Source: Streptomyces sp. HUAS CB01 (lineage in GTDB: Bacteria; Actinomycetota; Actinomycetes; Streptomycetales; Streptomycetaceae). From it: a stretch of 64,000 nt of DNA. Shown here one piece after another: positions 51,554 through 60,285 of the stretch; the first letter of the stretch is position 1; each line of letters begins with the position of its first letter. A model generated the notes under the pieces. The model saw only the letters and a program-made list of their open reading frames with translations, had not been told where the DNA came from and did no database searches. The stretch is from positions 2,235,001 through 2,299,000 of the forward strand of contig NZ_CP129137.1 in the NCBI RefSeq assembly GCF_030406905.1. The letters are read 5' to 3'. Both the position numbers and the translations under genes were made by a program.

Positions 51554-51603
51554 GGCCGGTTGGCCCCTATGTATAACGCACGCCCCATCACTTGTGAAGG
51601 CTA

Positions 51604-51618
51604 CTGACGCAACGTCAG
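51604..51618. promoter_or_regulatory. Second palindrome in the MaoC upstream region
   Basis: CTGACG-CAA-CGTCAG is a perfect 15-bp inverted repeat 50 bp from the KstR-like site. A TATAAC (-10-like) lies between them at ~51572-51577. It could be a second TetR-type operator for either direction. The rest of 51424-51840 holds no supported gene. Confidence 0.5.
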
Positions 51619-51840
51619 ATAGGTGTGTCCGGCCGCTCGCAGGGGCCTGCGGGCCGCCGTCCGGGGACCTCGGGCGACCCCTTCGGCGTACCCGCGGAGC
51701 CCCTCCGGGCCCCGTCCGCGCGGAGCCCGCGCCGGATCGCCATCGGAACCCGAATGACCACGCCCGGCGCTCGGCGGGCACTTCGGCCATATCCTGATGC
51801 GATGGACGAAATGCCCCACGAACGACGGTCCGGCACATCC

Positions 51841-52338
51841 ATGAGGGTTCTGCTCGCGGAGGACCAGGGAATGAGCGGCGGCCTCGCGCTGCTGCTCGGC
51901 ATGGAAACGGACATCGAGGTCGTGGCGCAGGTGGCCGCGGGTGACGCGATCGTCGACTCGGCGCTCGTCACCCGGCCCGACGTGGCGCTGCTGGACATCG
52001 AACTGCCCGGCCTCAGCGGGCTGGACGCGGCGGCGCTCCTCCGGGACGAGGTGCCGGACTGCCGGGTGCTGATCCTGACGACGTTCGCGCGCCCCGGCGC
52101 GCTGCGGCGGGCGATGGAGGCCGGGGCGGCGGGATTCCTCGTCAAGGACGGCCCGGTGGAGGAACTGGCGGACGCGATCCGCCGGGTGCTGCGCGGGGAG
52201 ACGGTCGTCGACCCGGCACTGGCGGCGGCCGAGGCGGGTGCGACGGGCAGGTCAGGCGCGCCCGGCGAAGCCGGCGCGTCGGGCGCCGAGCCGGGTCCGC
52301 CGGCCCCGCGGGAGCGGGGTGTGCGCGGCTGGCCCTGA
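51841..52338 (+). CDS. Receiver-only (truncated NarL/LuxR-type) response regulator
   Basis: From ATG 51841 the first ~120 residues are a complete receiver domain: LLAEDQG (acidic pair), LLDIELPGLSG (phosphoacceptor Asp), LILTTF (Thr), FLVKDGPVEEL (Lys). In NarL-type regulators a LuxR helix-turn-helix follows at ~residue 145. Here a Gly/Ala/Pro-rich tail leads to PAPRERGVRGWP and a stop. PxRERxV is how LuxR domains begin, so the output domain has probably been lost by frameshift. No sensor kinase is adjacent. ATG 51802 is an alternative start. Confidence 0.65.
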   Translation: MRVLLAEDQGMSGGLALLLGMETDIEVVAQVAAGDAIVDSALVTRPDVALLDIELPGLSGLDAAALLRDEVPDCRVLILTTFARPGALRRAMEAGAAGFLVKDGPVEELADAIRRVLRGETVVDPALAAAEAGATGRSGAPGEAGASGAEPGPPAPRERGVRGWP

Positions 52339-52445
52339 GGGCCCGCGCCAAGCCTGAACCGTGCCGGGGCTGGTTCCGCAACGGGCCCGAACCGGCGAAC
52401 GGCCCGTGCGGCGTGCGCCTCGCGCCCGCCGCGCGCCGCCCGTGT

Positions 52446-53900
52446 TCAGGCCCGGCGCACACGGTCCTTCGGCAGCCACAGCAGCATCATCAGCACACCG
52501 CCCAGCAGGATGCCCGTCCCGGTCCGGAAGGCCAGGGCGTACCCGGCCGTCAGCGCCTCGGGGGTCGTCGACCCGCCGGTACGTGCCGCCGCCACCGTGG
52601 CGAGCACGGAGAGACCGAGCGCCCCGCCCATCACCCGTGAGGTGTTGATCAGGCCGGAGACGAGGCCCGCGTCACCCGGCGCGGCGCCCGAGGTGGCCAG
52701 GGAGGCCAGCGGTGTGCCCGCCAGGCCCCCGCCCGCCATCATCACGATGCCCGGGAGCATGATCGCGGTCACGTACGAGCCGTGTGCGTCCATCGTGGAC
52801 TGCCATCCGAACCCGGCCGCGGACACCAGCACCCCGAGCACGGCGACGTGGCGCGCACCCGCGACGCGCATCAGCCGCGGGGCGAGCTTGGAGCCGAGGA
52901 CGACCGCGAGCGAGCTGGGCATGAGGGCGAGCCCGGCGGCCAGGGGGCTGTAGTGCAGCACGTTCTGGGCGTAGAGCGTCATGAAGTACCACATGCAGAA
53001 CATCGCCGCGCCACAGCTGAACATCGCGGCGTTCGCCGCCGACACCGCCCGCATCCGGAACACCTTCAGGGGCATCAGGGGCGTCCTCGTCCGGGCCTCG
53101 ACCGCGACGAACACACCGAGCAGCACCAGTCCGGCACTCAGCGGCAGCAGGGTCGCGGGAGCGGTCCAGCCGTCCTGCTCGGTCTGCACGATGCCGTACG
53201 CGAGCGTGGCGAGCCCCGCCGTGACGAGCACGGCGCCCGGCAGGTCCAGCCGGCGCCGCTCCCCCGCGCGGCTCTCGGTGAGCCACCACGCGCCGAGGGC
53301 GACGACGGCCGCCCCGATGGGCACGTTGATCAGCAGCGTCCAGCGCCACGACAGGGTCTCGGTGAGCACCCCGCCGACGAGCCCGCCCGCCGCCCCGCCG
53401 CCCGCGCCGACGGCGGTCCAGGTGGCGATGGCCCGGGCACGGGCGGGGCCCTCCGGGACGGCCGAGGTGAGCAGCGTCAGTGTCGAGGGGGCGAGGACGG
53501 CCGCGCCCAGGCCCTGGCCGGCGCGCGCGGCGAGCAGCTGCCAGCCCTCCTGCGCGAACCCGCCCGCCAGCGACGCGACGGTGAACACCCCGAGCCCCAG
53601 CAGGAACATCCGCTTGCGGCCGTAGAGATCCCCGGCACGTCCGCCGAGCAGCATGAAGCCGGCGAGGACGATCGAGTACGCGTTGACGACCCACTGCAGC
53701 CCGGCGCTGCTCAGTCCCAGATCGGCCCGCATCGACGGCAGCGCGGTGTTGACGACGGACACGTCCAGCACGACGAGGAACTGCCCTGCGCAGGCCGCCA
53801 GCACCACGGCCCACATGCGCTGCCCGGTACGGTCGGTGCGCCCCGCGGTCGCTATGGCGGGGTCGGAGGTGCCGGACGGAGCTCGGTGGGCGTGGGTCAT
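52446..53900 (-). CDS. MFS drug-exporter, DHA2 (14-TM) family
   Basis: This is 484 residues from ATG 53900, with GGGAG 10 nt upstream. Fourteen hydrophobic segments are spaced through the protein. DHA2 signatures are VVLDVSVVNTALPSM (motif D1), GRAGDLYGRKRMF (motif A) and GPARARAIATW with GGLVGGVLTETLSWRWT (motif C region). It should be a proton-driven exporter of toxic compounds. Direction and position do not tie it to a nearby pathway. Confidence 0.92.
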   Translation of the reverse strand: MTHAHRAPSGTSDPAIATAGRTDRTGQRMWAVVLAACAGQFLVVLDVSVVNTALPSMRADLGLSSAGLQWVVNAYSIVLAGFMLLGGRAGDLYGRKRMFLLGLGVFTVASLAGGFAQEGWQLLAARAGQGLGAAVLAPSTLTLLTSAVPEGPARARAIATWTAVGAGGGAAGGLVGGVLTETLSWRWTLLINVPIGAAVVALGAWWLTESRAGERRRLDLPGAVLVTAGLATLAYGIVQTEQDGWTAPATLLPLSAGLVLLGVFVAVEARTRTPLMPLKVFRMRAVSAANAAMFSCGAAMFCMWYFMTLYAQNVLHYSPLAAGLALMPSSLAVVLGSKLAPRLMRVAGARHVAVLGVLVSAAGFGWQSTMDAHGSYVTAIMLPGIVMMAGGGLAGTPLASLATSGAAPGDAGLVSGLINTSRVMGGALGLSVLATVAAARTGGSTTPEALTAGYALAFRTGTGILLGGVLMMLLWLPKDRVRRA

Positions 53901-53995
53901 GAGCGTCATGCTCCCAGGCACCTGTTCATCCGTACATCCTGATTTCGACGGACGAGACCAGGGACTCCGGTCCTAGGACGTGGTGAAGTCCCTTC

Positions 53996-54030
53996 CGCCC
54001 TGCGGGCGGACGGAGCTGCTTGCGCGACAC
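53996..54030 (+). repeat. 35-bp direct repeat, left copy
   Basis: It runs from CGCCCTGCGGGCGGACGG to the end ...GCGACAC. It matches 60286-60320 at 31 of 35 positions and in the same orientation. Both copies begin with a CCGCCC/GGGCGG dyad. The two copies enclose the block 54104-60257. Confidence 0.8.
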
Positions 54031-54103
54031 ACCCCGGGCCGTGGCTGCCCGAGGGCGCCATCGGGGGCGTACGACGAGGGCCGGGGTGCCGTCGCGGGAG
54101 CGC

Positions 54104-54859
54104 TCAGGCGAGCCGGGCCAGGTCGATGCTCGCGCCGGGCGCGGGAGCCTTCGCGGACACGGGCCGGTTCCAGTCGGTGAAGGTCGTCGTGACGGTGTTG
54201 CGGTCCGTGTTCCTCTGCACGAACCTGACCGGGCCGGACGTGCCCGGGCCGGACGTGCCCCCGCCGCCGGCCGTACTGATCACCACCGACCCGGCCCTGC
54301 CGCTGACCGTCTCGGCCCGCTCGCCTTCGAGAGTGACCGGCTCGGCCCAGACGAAGGGGCCCTTGCCCACTTCCTCCGCGAGCGCCCGGTGAATGCCGTC
54401 GAGGTCGCACAGGGCGGCCATGTCGCGCAGCTGCGCGTGCTCGGTGCCGCCGCGCAGATAGCGGTTCTCGAAGGCCGGGGGCAGCTCGGCACCGTCGCCG
54501 AGCTGCGTCCTCCAGAAGCGGTCGTCCGGCTTGAGCCAGAGGGTCTTCCCGATCTTGATGATGTCGGCGGTGCCGTCCACGGAGGTGATCCGGCCCGCGC
54601 ACCGGCCACCGCGGTCCATGGTGAGGTCGATGTCCGTCGCCTCGGGGCCGGTCTGCTCCATCCGCACGCGTACGGACGACGCCTTCCGCACGCCGTCCAC
54701 GGCTTCGGAGGAGATCTCGTCGGGACGCGTGTCCCGTTGCGGCTCACCGGCGCAGGCCGACGTGCCGAGGAGGAGCACCGCGAGGATCGCCGCGGCCGCG
54801 CCGCCGTACCTGAGTGGGTGCGTTCGTGACATGACCCCGAGCTTCGTCTCCCCGTTCAT
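54104..54859 (-). CDS. Secreted lipoprotein, LppX/LprG-like
   Basis: This is 251 residues from ATG 54859; an internal ATG at 54832 is the alternative start. The signal peptide AAAAILAVLLLGTSACAGEP ends in a lipobox with the lipidated Cys near residue 36. The mature part has a LolA-like beta pattern (VDGVRKASSVRVRMEQTGPE, then IDLTMDRGGRCAGRI and LWLKPDDRFWR). That places it near actinobacterial lipid-binding LppX/LprG-type lipoproteins. It is divergent from the flavoprotein gene that follows. Confidence 0.75.
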   Translation of the reverse strand: MNGETKLGVMSRTHPLRYGGAAAAILAVLLLGTSACAGEPQRDTRPDEISSEAVDGVRKASSVRVRMEQTGPEATDIDLTMDRGGRCAGRITSVDGTADIIKIGKTLWLKPDDRFWRTQLGDGAELPPAFENRYLRGGTEHAQLRDMAALCDLDGIHRALAEEVGKGPFVWAEPVTLEGERAETVSGRAGSVVISTAGGGGTSGPGTSGPVRFVQRNTDRNTVTTTFTDWNRPVSAKAPAPGASIDLARLA

Positions 54860-55021
54860 GTCCACCCATCCTGCTGGGACGTGCGGAGGAGCGGCAACAG
54901 GCGCCGGACGAATGACACGATGCTGCACCCCTGCTTCCGCTTGCGGACGTTGTCGCAGGCCGAGGGCGTTCTCCGTGGTGCCATCGATTCCGTACCAACA
55001 CCCAGGAGCACGGGGGAGAGT

Positions 55022-56515
55022 GTGGCGAGCGACCCGGACGTGGTGATTGTCGGCACCGGGCCCAACGGTCTGGCGGCCGGGGTGACGATGGCCCGGGCGG
55101 GGCTGCGGGTCGATCTGTACGAGCAGGCGCGGAGCATCGGCGGCGGACTGCGCGGCGAAGCGCTGTTCGACTCGGACATCACCCACGACATCTGCGCGGC
55201 CGTGCATCCCATGGCCGTCGCCTCCCCCTTCCTGCGCGCCTTCGATCTGGCCGCGCGCGGCGTCGAGGCACTGGTGCCCGACGTCAGCTACGCCCATCCG
55301 CTGGACGGCGGAAGGGCCGCGCTGGCCCATCGCGGCCTGGAGGCGACGTGCGCCGGGCTCGGGCCCGACGGCCCGCGCTGGCGGCGGTTGATGGAGCCGC
55401 TGCTGGAGCACAGCGCCGGGGTGGTCGACATGGTCCTGTCGCCGCAACGGGCGGTGCCCGGTGACCTCGCGGCCGCTTCCGCCTTCGCGCGGCGCGCGCT
55501 CGTGCACGGAACCCGGCTGGCCGCGGCCGGCTTTCGCACCGAGGAGGCCCGCGCCCTGCTGACCGGGGTGGCGGCGCACGCGGTGGGGCCGCTGCCGAGC
55601 CTGGCGTCGGGCGCGGTGGCGCTGCTGCTCGGGCACCTGGCCCACAGTGGCGGGTGGCCCGTGCTCCGCGGCGGCAGTGCCCGCATGGCCGAGGCACTGG
55701 CCGATGACATCCGGGCGCACGGCGGGGTGTTCCACACCGGTCGGTGCATCACCGACCTGCGCGAACTCGGCAGCCCCAAGGCCGTGTTGCTGGACCTGGC
55801 GCCCAGGGGCCTCGCGCGTGTCGCACCGGGGCTGCCGGCCGGGTACCGGCGCCGCCTGGCCCGATTCCGGTACGGTCCCGGCGCCGCCAAGGCCGACTTC
55901 CTCGTCAGCGGCCCCGTCCCGTGGGCCGATCCCGCCGTCGGCAGGGCCGGTACCGTGCATCTGGGCGGCACCCAGGCGGAGATGTGGCGCCAGGAGACCC
56001 GTACCGCCCGGGGCACGGCCACGGACGAGCCGTTCGTGCTGGTCGTCGACCCGGCGGTCGCCGACCCCGGGCGGGCCGTACCGGGCAAGCGGCCGGTGTG
56101 GGCGTACGCCCACGTGCCGAACGGGGACCGCCGCGACGCCGTCGAGCTGGTCCGCGCGCGCATCGAGCGGTACGCGCCCGGCTTCTCCGACACCGTCCTC
56201 GCGCAGCGCGGTATCAGCGCTCACGAGTACGAGGACCACAACCCGAACTACGTGGGCGGCGACATCGGCGCCGGAGCGATGACGCTGGTCCAGAGCGTGC
56301 TGCGCCCCACCGCGCGCCTCGACCCTTACACCACCCCGCTGCGTGGCGTGTATCTGTGCTCGGCGTCCACTCCGCCCGGCCCCGGGGTGCACGGGATGTC
56401 CGGCTATCTGGCGGCCCGTTCGGCGCTGCGCCGGGAATTCGGCATCCGTAAGGCACCGCCACTGGGACCGGAATCGGCCCCGCCGGCGGCACCAAAAGGA
56501 AGGGCCGCCACCTGA
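55022..56515 (+). CDS. FAD-dependent phytoene-dehydrogenase-like oxidoreductase
   Basis: This is 497 residues from GTG 55022. The ribosome-binding site is close (GGGGGAG 3 nt upstream), and no better in-frame start exists downstream. The N-terminal dinucleotide fold is VVIVGTGPNGLAAGVTMARAG, followed by LYEQARSIGGGLRGE. The C-terminal FAD motif region contains RGVYLCSASTPPGPGVHGMS. It belongs to the phytoene desaturase/CrtI-like amine-oxidase family annotated as NAD(P)/FAD-dependent oxidoreductases. No carotenoid genes are nearby, so the substrate is unknown. Confidence 0.85.
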   Translation: MASDPDVVIVGTGPNGLAAGVTMARAGLRVDLYEQARSIGGGLRGEALFDSDITHDICAAVHPMAVASPFLRAFDLAARGVEALVPDVSYAHPLDGGRAALAHRGLEATCAGLGPDGPRWRRLMEPLLEHSAGVVDMVLSPQRAVPGDLAAASAFARRALVHGTRLAAAGFRTEEARALLTGVAAHAVGPLPSLASGAVALLLGHLAHSGGWPVLRGGSARMAEALADDIRAHGGVFHTGRCITDLRELGSPKAVLLDLAPRGLARVAPGLPAGYRRRLARFRYGPGAAKADFLVSGPVPWADPAVGRAGTVHLGGTQAEMWRQETRTARGTATDEPFVLVVDPAVADPGRAVPGKRPVWAYAHVPNGDRRDAVELVRARIERYAPGFSDTVLAQRGISAHEYEDHNPNYVGGDIGAGAMTLVQSVLRPTARLDPYTTPLRGVYLCSASTPPGPGVHGMSGYLAARSALRREFGIRKAPPLGPESAPPAAPKGRAAT

Positions 56516-56716
56516 GCGGCTGCCGCCTGACGAAAGGTGACATGAAGCTGCCAGTCACTTCCACTTGCTGAAGCGCTCGCACCTGGAACGAGGACCGCAG
56601 CGATGGAATGATTTCTCATGTCGGTGGTTCCCGGCCGGTTCCGGAGACACGAGTAATCGAGGATCCTGCGCCGGCGGGAATTCACCCGTTCCAAGAAAGT
56701 GAAACAGGGGAGAGAA

Positions 56717-57109
56717 ATGAAGAAGGGCATCGCGGCGGCCGCGCTCGTACTGGGCGGGGCTGCCATGGTGGTGACCACCCAGGCCTCGGCCCAGGCCCAG
56801 CCGGCCGTGCCGTCCACCCCGGTGGTGCAGCAGGCCGCCGCCGTCAACGCCGAACCGGCCATGAAGCCGGCCGCCATCGGCGGTCTGGTGAAGGTGGCGG
56901 GCAAGGCCGTGGGCAAGGCCGCCACCAAGGCCGGCAAGGCCGCGAAGAGCGCTGCCGAGAAGGGCTACGTCCACGCCAAGGCCGCGGGCAGCACCAAGGC
57001 CATCCGCAACTCGGTCGGCAACATGGTCCGCATCGCCAGCCTCGGCGCGTCTCCGGCCAAGACCGGCGCCGCGCAGGTCGAGTCCGTCGAATCGATCTTC
57101 GACAAGTGA
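56717..57109 (+). CDS. Secreted cationic peptide precursor, SdpC-like position
   Basis: This is 130 residues from ATG 56717, with GGGGAGAG directly upstream. A Sec signal peptide (MKKGIAAAALVLGGAAMVVT then TQASAQA) precedes a Gln/Pro-rich stretch. Residues ~53-90 (IGGLVKVAGKAVGKAATKAG, then KAAKSAAEKGYVHAKAAG) form a glycine-zipper-like amphipathic Lys/Ala helix resembling pore-forming bacteriocins. An acidic tail follows. The next two genes resemble SdpA and SdpB, which in Bacillus mature the killing peptide SDP from SdpC. A processed membrane-active toxin is therefore likely. Confidence 0.75.
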   Translation: MKKGIAAAALVLGGAAMVVTTQASAQAQPAVPSTPVVQQAAAVNAEPAMKPAAIGGLVKVAGKAVGKAATKAGKAAKSAAEKGYVHAKAAGSTKAIRNSVGNMVRIASLGASPAKTGAAQVESVESIFDK

Positions 57110-57744
57110 CGGACCACTCTGTGGCCAGGAGGGCGGCGCTGCTGGTCGGCGCTGCCCTTCTGGGCGTGTACTTCGCACTGGCCGCCTTTTCCCAGGCACC
57201 GCTCAGCCCGGCCAAGATCCGATACGGTGACAAGGCCAACACCGTGCTCAGCCCCTATTTCACGCAGGACTGGTTGCTCTTCGCCCCCGAACCGCTGGCC
57301 GACGACCGCGGCATTCTCGCCCGGGCCTCCTGTCCCGACGGAACTCGAACTCCTTTCTACGACGTGACGAATCCCTATATCGAGCGCACACAGAAGGACA
57401 GGTTCTTTCCCTCGCGCATGTCCCGGCTGGTCTCCGGCGGAATGCAGTCCATGGAGAACACGGACCCGTTCCTGAACCGGGTGCGCCAGCAGGAGGCGGA
57501 GCGCGACAAGCCCGTCCTGCCTCCCCTCCCCTTCGAGGAGCGCAGCCGGGAGAGTGCCGTGCGGTTCCTGGCCCGCTACTCCCTCACGCAGATGCCGGGC
57601 GCGTGCGACGGCAAGCCCGAGAAGGTCCAGGTGCGGTTGTACGTGCACGAGTTCCGCCCGTGGTCCAAGCGCAACGACCCCGAGGCGAAGGAACCGGTCC
57701 ACGCCGAGGACCTGAACTGGCTCAAGGTGGGTGACCTGCGATGA
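57106..57744 (+). CDS. DUF5819-type protein, SdpA analogue
   Basis: This is 212 residues from GTG 57106, overlapping the peptide-gene stop (GTGA). GTG 57121 is an alternative. One N-terminal membrane helix (ALLVGAALLGVYFALAAFS) is followed by an extracytoplasmic domain with LSPYFTQDWLLFAPEPLADD and RASCPDGTRTPFYDVTNPYI, typical of DUF5819/SdpA-like proteins. In Bacillus, SdpA is a cytosolic or peripheral factor needed with SdpB to make the active SDP toxin. Here the anchored version probably acts with the HTTM protein, whose gene overlaps by 4 bp. Confidence 0.8.
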   Translation: MTDHSVARRAALLVGAALLGVYFALAAFSQAPLSPAKIRYGDKANTVLSPYFTQDWLLFAPEPLADDRGILARASCPDGTRTPFYDVTNPYIERTQKDRFFPSRMSRLVSGGMQSMENTDPFLNRVRQQEAERDKPVLPPLPFEERSRESAVRFLARYSLTQMPGACDGKPEKVQVRLYVHEFRPWSKRNDPEAKEPVHAEDLNWLKVGDLR

Positions 57745-58847
57745 AGGGGACGAAGGACCGGCTCGCCGGCTTCACCGCGCGGCTGGACCGCCTGAGCGGC
57801 TCCCCCGCCGCCGTTGCGGGGGTGTCCGGGACACGGGCCCTGATCGGGTTCATCGGCTTCATGTTCTACGCCAGCAACTACGGCGAGCGCGACTACCTGT
57901 TCGGCCCGGACGGCGTGTACCTGTGGCAGGACTTCATCGACGGCGTGCAGGAGAACGGCACGTTCAGCCTGTATGCGCTCAGCACGTCGGGGGCGTGGTT
58001 CGAACTCGTCTTCCACCTGGGCATGATCGCCGCGCTGGCGGTCACCTTCGGGGTCGGCGGCCGACTGGTCCTCGCCGTGCACTGGGTGTTCCTGTGGTCG
58101 GTGTACCAGCGCATACCGCTGATCCTCGACGGGGGCGACAACCTCGCCTACATCGTGCTGCCCATGCTGCTGCTGACCAACTGCTACGACCGGTTCTCCT
58201 TCTCCACCGGTCTGGTGCGGCGCTGGGCCGGCCGCGTACCGGGCGTGGTGCGCGCGCTGTCGCCCGCGCTGCACAACCTGGGCGTCGCCGCCGTCGCCGG
58301 CCAGATCTGCCTGGTCTACGTCGTCAGCGGCCTCTACAAGGTCCAGGGCAGGATGTGGCAGGACGGCACGGCCCTCTTCTACGTGCTGCGCATCCCCGAG
58401 TTCGAGTGGCCGGGGGTCTCCCGGCTGCTCTACGAGAACGACATGCTGGTCATGGCGGGCACCTACGGTGCCACCCTCTTCATGGTCTACTTCCCGCTCG
58501 GCGTCCTGGTGCCCAGCCTGCGGCCCTGGGCCGCGCTGGGTTCCATCGGTCTGCACCTGTCCATCGCGCTCCTGATGGGGCTGACCAGTTTCGCGCTGAC
58601 CATGGTGGCCTGCGACCTGATCTTCCTCAACAAGGGGGTCGAGGCAGGTCTGCGGCGCGCCCGGGCAACCGGCCGGCGGCTGGACCGCGTCCTACGGGAC
58701 CGGAAGATGTGGCCGGAAAGGGACGCCCCACCCGTCGCGGCCGAACACACCGGCAACACTGGGGTCTTGACGCGTACCGCCGAGAAGATGGGTTCGATCA
58801 GTGGCAGCACAGAGCAGGCCGACCACAACGCCGCACGGACAGCCTGA
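57741..58847 (+). CDS. HTTM-domain (SdpB-like) membrane protein
   Basis: This 368-residue multispanning protein has about eight hydrophobic helices between residues ~30 and ~300, followed by a hydrophilic tail. The pattern GTRALIGFIGFMFYASNYGE, WQDFIDGVQENGTFSLYAL, LAVHWVFLWSVYQRIPLILD and DGTALFYVLRIPE places it in the HTTM family, related to vitamin-K-dependent gamma-carboxylase membrane domains and including SdpB. It follows DUF5819 with a 4-bp overlap and overlaps the next gene by 47 bp. It probably completes maturation of the secreted peptide. Confidence 0.85.
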   Translation: MKGTKDRLAGFTARLDRLSGSPAAVAGVSGTRALIGFIGFMFYASNYGERDYLFGPDGVYLWQDFIDGVQENGTFSLYALSTSGAWFELVFHLGMIAALAVTFGVGGRLVLAVHWVFLWSVYQRIPLILDGGDNLAYIVLPMLLLTNCYDRFSFSTGLVRRWAGRVPGVVRALSPALHNLGVAAVAGQICLVYVVSGLYKVQGRMWQDGTALFYVLRIPEFEWPGVSRLLYENDMLVMAGTYGATLFMVYFPLGVLVPSLRPWAALGSIGLHLSIALLMGLTSFALTMVACDLIFLNKGVEAGLRRARATGRRLDRVLRDRKMWPERDAPPVAAEHTGNTGVLTRTAEKMGSISGSTEQADHNAARTA

Positions 58848-59373
58848 CGAGTCACCGGACGAGGGCAGGATGGTCGGGCTCTTCTGGATGGACCGGGACG
58901 GGTGCTGGCTCGGCGCCCCGGCCGGTGCGGAGGGAGCCGGCGTACGCCTGACCGACGAAGGGCTGACGCCCGTCGGCGCACCGGCGGCCGGCACGCTGGG
59001 CTGGGCCGGGATCGAGCGCGTCAGCGTGCCGGACGCCCCCGCCCGCTCGGGCCTCCGGCGGGGCCTGCGCACCGCGATCGACGTGGCGACGAGCATGGCG
59101 GGCTTCGGCGGCCCGGACAGCGGGCACCAGATGACGGTGTGCGTGACCCACGCCGACGGGCAGAGCGAGTTCGCCGTTCTCTCGGCCGCCGCACCGGCCT
59201 ACACCGAGCGTGAGGTCGAGCTCTCCCACCGGGTTCTGGCCCGGTTCGTCGCCGGCGAGCTGCGCCCGTCGGTGCTCATGGACTGGTGGCGGTCCGCCGG
59301 TTCCCGCTCCGGCCCGAAGCCGCAGGAGCGGGAGGCCGTCCTGGAGCGGCTGCTGACCCCGGCGGGACCGTGA
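58801..59373 (+). CDS. Hypothetical protein following the Sdp-like genes
   Basis: This is 190 residues from GTG 58801, overlapping the HTTM gene by 47 bp in another frame. No signal peptide or membrane segment is present. The core alternates beta strands (GLFWMDRDGCWLGAPAG, VRLTDEGLTPVG, MTVCVTHADGQSEFAVLS) and ends in a helix (EVELSHRVLARFVAGEL), suggesting a PH-like or immunity-like fold. I do not recognise the family. Its coupling to the SdpAB-like genes makes self-protection possible. Confidence 0.65.
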   Translation: MAAQSRPTTTPHGQPDESPDEGRMVGLFWMDRDGCWLGAPAGAEGAGVRLTDEGLTPVGAPAAGTLGWAGIERVSVPDAPARSGLRRGLRTAIDVATSMAGFGGPDSGHQMTVCVTHADGQSEFAVLSAAAPAYTEREVELSHRVLARFVAGELRPSVLMDWWRSAGSRSGPKPQEREAVLERLLTPAGP

Positions 59374-60257
59374 GTCCGCTGCTGCCCCGGCGCGCCGTAC
59401 CGGAATGCGTGCTGCGCCCGGGACGTGAGCCCGTCACGTCGCACGGCCACGCCGCGGACGTGTTCGTCGAGATCGGCTCGCTCACGAAGGTGCTCACCGG
59501 AACGGCCCTGACGCGCATGGCCGCTGCCGGGCTCCTGGACGTGGACGACCCGGTGGAGCGGTGGCTGCCGGCAACGCCGGCGTCCGGCATCACCCTGCGG
59601 CACCTGATGGAACACACCTCCGGACTGCCCCGCACGCCCCCGGGGGTGAAGGGCCTCAGCCGCGACCCGTACGCCGCTTTCACCCCACAGGCGCTCGGCG
59701 AGACGCTCCCCCGGCTCGACCGCCTCGCGACGAGCCCCGCCGGCCGGCGGCAGGAGTACTCGAACTTCGGGTACGCCGTCCTGGGAGCGGCTCTCGCCGC
59801 CGCCGCGCAGCGGCCGTACCCGGAACTGCTGCGGCAGCACGTCCTGGAGCCGCTGGGCGTCGCCGACGAGGTGGCCGTCGCCCCGCCGGCCGACCGCGCC
59901 CTGCGGGCGAAGGGCCGCTTCGGCGGCCACCGGGCCGCCTGGACGATGAGCGGCGCCATCCTGCCGGCCGGTGGTCTGTGGGCCACCCCCCGCTCCCTGG
60001 GCGCAGTGGTGAGCGGTCTGCTGGTGGAGCAGAGGCTCGGCGGTCCCTCTCCCGCGTGGCAGACGGCGGGCCGACTGCTGTGGCACAACGGGGCCACGCG
60101 GGACGCTTCCGTCTTCGCCGGGGCGTTCCCCGACACCGGGGACTGGGTGCTCGTGCACCGCCTCGGCGGCTCACCGGACGAGACCGACCGGCTCGGCGTC
60201 GAACTCCTCGCCGAGGCGCGGCCGGAGGAGCCGGCGACGGAGCGGAGTACGCCCTGA
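59370..60257 (+). CDS. Serine hydrolase, beta-lactamase/class C fold
   Basis: This is 295 residues from GTG 59370, overlapping the previous stop (GTGA). The three active-site motifs are SLTK (in EIGSLTKVLTG, residues ~36-46), YSN (RQEYSNFGYAVLG) and HNG (LLWHNGATRDAS), the last replacing K-T-G. No signal peptide is seen, unusual for a D-Ala carboxypeptidase and more like esterase-type members of the family. It closes the operon and lies just before the right 35-bp repeat. Confidence 0.85.
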   Translation: MSPLLPRRAVPECVLRPGREPVTSHGHAADVFVEIGSLTKVLTGTALTRMAAAGLLDVDDPVERWLPATPASGITLRHLMEHTSGLPRTPPGVKGLSRDPYAAFTPQALGETLPRLDRLATSPAGRRQEYSNFGYAVLGAALAAAAQRPYPELLRQHVLEPLGVADEVAVAPPADRALRAKGRFGGHRAAWTMSGAILPAGGLWATPRSLGAVVSGLLVEQRLGGPSPAWQTAGRLLWHNGATRDASVFAGAFPDTGDWVLVHRLGGSPDETDRLGVELLAEARPEEPATERSTP

Positions 60258-60285
60258 AGCGTGTCGCGCAAGCCCCCTCCTGACC

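Noticed and set aside
54860..56392. Upstream extension of the minus-strand lipoprotein frame, antisense to the flavoprotein gene
   Set aside because: The lipoprotein signal peptide fixes the start at 54859 or 54832. The extension is Arg/Gly/His-rich and complementary to a recognised FAD enzyme.
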